Shown here one piece after another: positions 59,093-64,000 of a stretch of 64,000 nucleotides of DNA. The position numbers and the translations under genes were made by a program. The stretch is from Aurantiochytrium sp. KH105 (Eukaryota; Sar; Bigyra; Thraustochytrida; Thraustochytriidae), in the NCBI GenBank assembly GCA_003116975.1, contig BGKB01000164.1, positions 71,518 to 135,517 on the forward strand, read 5' to 3'. The stretch's first letter is position 1. Each line of letters starts with the position of its first letter. The notes under the pieces were generated by a model that saw only the letters and a program-made list of their open reading frames with translations, ran no database searches and was not told the origin of the DNA.

Positions 59093-60595
59093 TAATGCCC
59101 GCAGAGGTAATCTTGAGGGCAACACTTTTGGGCCCATCTGTGACTTTCCATACTTCACATATGTCTCTGGCTAGATGGCGGTCGCGATTCGAGGTTGGTG
59201 GATGCCATCCCATGAATCCGTCGAGCCAAGGCTCCAACCAATCACCAGCCGCACCGCAGCAGCTGCAGCACGAAGCCGCATGAGTAATTTGTTCATTCGA
59301 CTCTCACTACTGTTGCTCCTTCTGCTGCTGCTGCACTGCTGACATGACCAACAAGAGGAAGACTGCTCTTGGACGTGTGCACCACTTTGCTCCGCTCCGC
59401 TCAACACAGCACTGCTCAGCGCTGCTTTGCTCAGCACTGCGCGCGTGTTTGTGTGTGTGTGCATGCATTGCATGTGTGTGCGACTGAGGTCTGCATTTCT
59501 GCACTTTGACATTTGGTTGCTGTTGGTTGTGTCGGCAGGCATCATGATCGTCCACCGCCGCGCTTGCGGTATATTTGTCCGAGTCTGCGCGAGATGAGCC
59601 CAAGTTTGCCCGCCTCTGGCCTGGCTGGCCGTTCGCTGGCCTGCTTGCTTGTGCATCGTGCTCGAAGCGCCCTGCTCTGCCAGTGCAGCTGCAGCTGCAA
59701 CCGGCCAGTGTGGCTGTTTGTGCGCACGCCGCGCACATTATCCTGATCTTGCCCCTCCTCGTCACACGATGCGCCAGCGTCACCCGCGCTCGCCGCATCT
59801 GGGCTCGCAGGCCGGCCCGGGACAGCGCGGCCAGCCCTGCGGACGTCGCGGCGCTCGGCGCTTGCGGCCACGCCTCGAGCCAAGCTAGCTAGCGAGCAAG
59901 CCGCGCCATGCCGTGCTGCGCCATGGCATCGGCGAGGTACGTCCTCGGAGGTCCTAACTAACCAACTACCTGCGCCGGTCGGGCACGCGCTGCGCTATTC
60001 GGAGAGGGCGCGCGCGGCGGGTGCGTGCCGCACCGAGGGAGGGCGCGCGTGCAGCAGTGCAGGGCAGGGCAGGGCAGGGCGGTGCTCGCTCGCTCGCTCG
60101 CTCGCTCGATCGATCGACCTGTCGACGGGTTGGGCTCAGGGAGGGAGGAAAGGCGTGTTATGTGCGGCACGGCGTGGCGTTATTATGGACTACCTACGAC
60201 TGGGGCCTCTCTGGGTTTATGCGGCCTGGCTGGTTTCCCACTTGCGTCTCCAGATTCCCGACTGTGGACGCCGCGAATGCCGACTTGCGCGCCGGAGCCG
60301 CCAATGGAAAGTTGAACGCGACGGCCGCCGGGGAAACTCCGGGCCGTCGGGGAAACGAAGGTCGGCCAAGGCGAGACGAGGCAAGGCGGGCGGGGCGGCG
60401 CAGGGCTCGAGGAGAGGAGGGCGAGGCGAGGAAAGGCAGAGTGCGCGCTGGCCGTCCCTGCGCGCGCCGTCGTGGCCGTGTATGTGTGTCTGTCTGTCTG
60501 CTTGGCGCGGCTGCGCTGCAGCAGAGGGCGCCGGTGTCGTCCGCCCGTGCGGAGCGGAGGGAGGTGCTCGTGCTTCCTGCTCACCTTCTTTTCCC

Positions 60596-60639
<44 letters not shown>

Positions 60640-61351
60640 TTGCTTACCCATACTGCCACTGGCACTTCTCCCTCTGCCCTCCGCTGCTCCATTTCACAAG
60701 TGCACCGTGCCATTTACCCCACTTCGCTCCCCCCAATCTCCACTTCCTCCTCACCTCTCCCTCTCCCCCGCCCATTTCTCCCGCCCCCTTCCCCCCATCC
60801 TCCGGTGTGCAGTGTGCCCTCCCGCGCGGCGCCAGTGCCCCCGGAGGGCGCTGCGGGCCAGTGTGCTCAGGGGGCGCGCGAAGAGGGCGGGCGGGAGGGC
60901 GGGCGTCGCGCGGGCGGCAGTTCTTCTTCTCCTCCCTCGCGCCCGCTCCCCCGGCGAGGTCGCACGCGCCCGCGCCCGCTCGCCCGCGCCCGCCCGCCCG
61001 CCCGCCGCCCGCCCGCGCCCCCGCCGCCGCCCGCGCGCGAGGAGAGCCCTCCCGCGCCTGCCGCCCGCCTGCCTGCCCGCCTGGCACGCGCGCGCGAGGA
61101 AGGCGTCGTACACAGCGCCGGCTCGTACAGCTCGTACGCACGCCCTCGAGGAGCAGCAGCAGCAGCAGCTGCAGGTGCTGCACAGCGCGTCGGTCAAAGA
61201 CAGCCGCCAGCCCGCCCGCCCGCCAGCCCGCCCGGGTGGAAGGCGGTCTCGCTTTCTCGCTCCGCGGGCCCTCGCCACGCGAGGGCGGAGCGCCGAAGAA
61301 GCCCAGCCAGCTTGGCCCGGCCGCGAGGCGCGGCGATAACAAGAGAGAAAG
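59093..61351. other. Gene-free GC-rich region upstream of the Rac gene
   Basis: 2.26 kb. Long overlapping open frames on both strands are Arg/Pro/Ala-rich without domains and are not called. Repeats: AGGGC and CTCG units at 60058-60118, TTTC units at 60597-60640, and a highly GC-rich CCGCCCG stretch at 60960-61080. Part is presumably the 5' UTR and promoter of the Rac gene. Confidence 0.5.
60597..60640. repeat. (CTTT)n microsatellite
   Basis: Eleven tandem CTTT units. Confidence 0.95.
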
Positions 61352-61942
61352 ATGCAGAAGCACATCAAGTGCGTGATCGTGGGCGATGGTGCCGTCGGCA
61401 AGACGAGCATGCTCATCTCGTACACGACCGGATCGTTCCCGCTCGAGTACGTGCCCACCGTGTTTGACAACTACAGCGCCCTGATCGACGTCAACAACGA
61501 GCCAGTCAACCTCGGACTCTGGGATACCGCCGGACAGGAGGATTATGACAGGCTGCGTCCTCTTAGTTACCCAGACACGCACGTGTTTATTATGTGTTAC
61601 TCCGTCGTCAGCCGCTCCTCGTTCCAGAACATTACACAAAAGTGGTACCCTGAGATCCAGACCCACTGCAAGGGAACTCCCTTCATCCTCGTCGGCACCA
61701 AGATCGATCTGCGCATGGACGCCGAGACCTTGCAGCGACTCGTGCAGATCCAGCAGTCCCCGCTCAACCAGATGGATGGCGAGCGCATGAAGAACAACAT
61801 TGGCGCCCTCCAGTACCTCGAGTGCTCTGCGCTCACCGGCCAGGGCCTCAAGGACGTCTTCGACACCGCCATCCGGATCGCCTTCAAGGCCTCCAAGAAG
61901 CGGAGCAAGAACTCGGGCGGCGGCGGCTGCCTCCTGCTCTAA
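61352..61942 (+). CDS. RAC1: Rac/Rho-family small GTPase
   Basis: Single exon, 196 aa, ATG at 61352; typical Rho length. G1 'GDGAVGKTS' at residues 10-18, switch I 'YVPTVFDNY', switch II '[17 protein letters not shown]', G4 'GTKIDLR' (most Rac proteins have TKLD) and G5 'CSAL'. The Rho-specific insert helix is present after G4. The tail has a basic cluster ('KASKKRSKN'), a Gly run and a CAAX box 'CLLL'. The final Leu predicts geranylgeranylation and plasma-membrane anchoring. Catalytic Gln in 'AGQE' and Gly in 'GDGAVG' are normal, so it should cycle GTP. Family role: actin dynamics and polarity. Naming it RAC1 is by overall resemblance. Confidence 0.92.
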   Translation: MQKHIKCVIVGDGAVGKTSMLISYTTGSFPLEYVPTVFDNYSALIDVNNEPVNLGLWDTAGQEDYDRLRPLSYPDTHVFIMCYSVVSRSSFQNITQKWYPEIQTHCKGTPFILVGTKIDLRMDAETLQRLVQIQQSPLNQMDGERMKNNIGALQYLECSALTGQGLKDVFDTAIRIAFKASKKRSKNSGGGGCLLL

Positions 61943-62945
61943 GCGCGGGCGGCATTCACCGATGTGGCGCCGCTTGTTCGCGTCATCGCAAGGTGGCCTC
62001 GCAGACGCACATGTGGGCTGCTGCACGCAATAGGTGAGAAAACGGGCCAACAATGCTCTGTAGACCAGCCATCGGCATTCGTGTTGCATGTCCATGCGCC
62101 ACGTCTGCTTGTCTGCCTTCGATCTCGCCTTCTCGTTTGTTTGCTTGCTAGCTAGCTAGCTAGCTAGCCAGCCTTCCTTTTCTGCTCCACATCCGTTTGC
62201 CTGCCCGACCTGCTGACTGATTGACTGACTGACCCATACAAACACGGTTCGACGTGTCTGCTTGGTGCTCCTTTTCCCCATTTCCCACCCTTTAATGGTC
62301 GTGCAGGCTTGAGGGTTTCTGGGCTCGCCTCCGTCACGATGTTTCGCGCACCAACGTTCAACTCTTCTCTTCATCTTCTTCTTTCGTCAACGCCAGACCT
62401 AGACAAGACCAGGCGCGCGCACTTCCGGAAGAGAAACCTGTTTGTTCGCCCCTCCTCTTTTTACTCTACAACCACATCCTCGTGTTCCAACGCGACCCTT
62501 TCTCTCTCCCACCTTCACGCCCTCCACTCTCTCTCTCTCTCTCTCTCTTTAACCTTTTCTCTCTACCGCACTGCTCGCGATGGCATGCTCGACTCTCTTC
62601 TCCATCTGTTTCGACATCACCGCTTTGTCCTCGCGCGCGCAAAACTCGCAGCTGTAATTCTGAAGGATCATTTTCGGCCTTCTCGCGCCAATTCTTTTCC
62701 CCAATTTCTTGCTCTTTCTCTTGCGTTTGCTCATCTTTGGCAACCGACCTACTTGAACGAAATTATCAAGAACGATCTCCCACTGCTGAACAGTTTTTAA
62801 TTAATGCTTAAAGCTTTGCCTCTCGGTTCGATTTGTATTGTTCGATTCGCAAGGTAACGAAGAAACTCTGCAGGGTCAGTCAGCTCTCGCTCCATCTGTT
62901 CTTCGCGGCAAAATTCGCTTCTTGGAGATGTGTACATTTGATCCT
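61943..62945. other. Convergent 3' intergenic region
   Basis: 1.0 kb, C/T-rich, between the Rac stop and the stop of the minus-strand membrane protein. Contains GCTA units (62148-62168), GACT units (62212-62232) and a CT run (62528-62550). No gene called. Confidence 0.55.
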
Positions 62946-64000
62946 TTATTCCATAATAGTTCGATTGCTGCTAAAGCGGTGTCGCAAGGATGATCCCGAG
63001 CTCGCTTTTTCAGGAGAAGCGCCATCAGTAGCTGCAGGCTCGTCGAGACTCTGGCTCGACGACGATGCGCTCTTGGTCTCCACTTCTGCCGATTCACTCT
63101 CCTCCTCGAGGGCCTTCTTGGCTTCCTCCTCGGCTTCCAGCGCCTTTTCAATCGGGAACATGCGCTGACGTTCCGTGACCCAGCGCGCGCCAACATCGTC
63201 ATTTGACGGGATGCGGTTATAAGCACCTGTCATGGCCGTCTCAAACCACGTAACGCGCTCCTTTGAGCGGTCCGAGCGCACAAACAGAGGGTACATGATT
63301 GAGAAAAAAAGGCACAGCCCCGGAAATGAGAAACTCAGCGACCGTGACACGAATATCGCAGTTCCCAACAGCACAGACCCAGCACCAAGGGTCAGCATGA
63401 CCGCCTTGGTCGCATTCGGATCGGCAAAGTTGCTCAGGTTGATAATTTTCTCAAAGACGCAGGCCACCTTGTTTAGCAGCTGCGCGATTTCCTCGATCTT
63501 TTGCACAATGCGCGCGTAGCGCTGGAGCGGAGTCAAGGTCAGCTCCGGGTCCAGGTCGATCTCCTCGTTCCACAGCACCCAGGAGCTACGTTTCTCTTTC
63601 GAAGGCTGGCGCGCCGCCAAGCAGCTAATGGCAAACCCAAGAAAGCATACGACAGGGAGCAGAGGCGCCGTGACATAGCGCGAAAAAAGGAGCGACAATA
63701 TAGCCCCTGCCACGGACACGACGGGATTCTCCCACGACATGGCGTACGCAAATGCTTGTACAGGCACGCTTTCGGAGATGGCTTTCACGGCGCTCTTGAT
63801 GCGCGCAGCGTTCCGCTTCAAATCAGACACAGAGTCCAAGATGGCCTGCGGAGAGCTGGCCAGTGACTTAAGCGGTCCTGCCTTGCGCTGCGGGGCCAGG
63901 TGCATATATCCTGCGTTGACAAAGTACAGCGGCAACAGGCTGCCTCCGTAGCGGTGCGCTTCGTCGAGCGTCACCGTGTGCTCTACGGTGAGCAAGAGGT
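62946..64000 (-). CDS. Membrane protein resembling the MCTP C-terminal region (partial; 5' end beyond window)
   Basis: The frame is open to the right edge, so only about the last 350 aa are present. Two paired hydrophobic segments are seen: 'VVSVAGAILSLLFSRYVTAPLL' to 'VCFLGFAISCLAA', and 'KAVMLTLGAGSVLLGTAIFVS' to 'FPGLCLFFSIMYPLF'. Between them is a helical region ('RYARIVQKIEEIAQLLNKV') followed by 'FADPNATKAVM'. This order, with 'YNRIPSNDD' after the last membrane pair, resembles the C-terminal region of multiple C2 and transmembrane-domain proteins (MCTP/PRT_C), which hold ER contact sites. C2 domains would have to lie outside the window, so the assignment is tentative. The tail is Glu/Ser/Ala-rich with a short coiled coil. 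Confidence 0.6.
   Translation of the reverse strand, partial: LLLTVEHTVTLDEAHRYGGSLLPLYFVNAGYMHLAPQRKAGPLKSLASSPQAILDSVSDLKRNAARIKSAVKAISESVPVQAFAYAMSWENPVVSVAGAILSLLFSRYVTAPLLPVVCFLGFAISCLAARQPSKEKRSSWVLWNEEIDLDPELTLTPLQRYARIVQKIEEIAQLLNKVACVFEKIINLSNFADPNATKAVMLTLGAGSVLLGTAIFVSRSLSFSFPGLCLFFSIMYPLFVRSDRSKERVTWFETAMTGAYNRIPSNDDVGARWVTERQRMFPIEKALEAEEEAKKALEEESESAEVETKSASSSSQSLDEPAATDGASPEKASSGSSLRHRFSSNRTIME

Noticed and set aside
60021-62095. Two long open frames, one on each strand, overlapping the Rac gene and its upstream region
   Set aside because: They are extensions of GC-rich noncoding DNA and shadows of the Rac gene; one runs antisense to clearly conserved GTPase motifs.

Overview
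The window looks like nuclear DNA of a thraustochytrid (Labyrinthulea, Stramenopiles; Aurantiochytrium / Hondaea / Schizochytrium type). The strongest clue is a front-end desaturase at 32059-33624. Over its whole length it matches my recollection of thraustochytrid delta-4 (docosahexaenoate-forming) desaturase. Other support: GC-rich DNA, long mostly intronless genes on both strands, two clear GT-AG introns of about 100 bp, GC-rich repeat-laden intergenic stretches, and centriole/cilium genes as expected of an organism with flagellate zoospores. No rRNA, tRNA, CRISPR array or bacterial operon signal was seen. Gene identities come from reading motifs; no database search was run.

Left third (1-24 kb). 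The 3' end of an ABHD18-like hydrolase gene is followed by a complete ABHD18-like gene. Next comes a poorly preserved or highly interrupted membrane-protein locus (about 2.5-3.9 kb). A large minus-strand gene then joins a helical N-terminus, a kinase domain and ten near-identical armadillo-type repeats. A truncated, decayed copy of its 5' part lies head-to-head beside it. A chromatin block follows: two tandem WDR5-like WD40 genes facing a CAF-1 p60 (CHAF1B) gene. Then come a CPAP/SAS-4-like centriole gene and a very large TPR + CCCH zinc-finger gene, both on the minus strand.

Middle (24-48 kb). The genes are an ankyrin/coiled-coil protein, a Ser/Thr kinase, the delta-4 desaturase, a polyglutamine AP2-domain protein, a 4.7 kb gene-free repeat-rich stretch, DCP2 decapping enzyme, VPS16 (HOPS/CORVET) and IFT88 (ciliary transport).

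Right part (48-64 kb). An AT-rich island of 1.57 kb (48984-50555) has matching 13-bp terminal inverted repeats and ATAT on both sides. A Cys-rich piece resembling the end of a piggyBac-type transposase lies inside it, so I read it as a degenerate DNA transposon. Then follow an LPCAT/LPAAT-type acyltransferase, an aldo/keto reductase divergent from an unrecognised gene, a Rac/Rho GTPase with a geranylgeranylation-type tail, and the 3' end of a membrane protein resembling the MCTP C-terminal region.

Themes: lipid metabolism (delta-4 desaturase, LPCAT, ABHD18), chromatin (WDR5 pair, CAF-1), cilia/centrioles (CPAP, IFT88), membrane traffic and cytoskeleton (VPS16, Rac, MCTP-like) and RNA turnover (DCP2, CCCH protein). 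The closest thing to an undescribed system is the kinase with homogenised armadillo repeats and its broken mirror-image copy.
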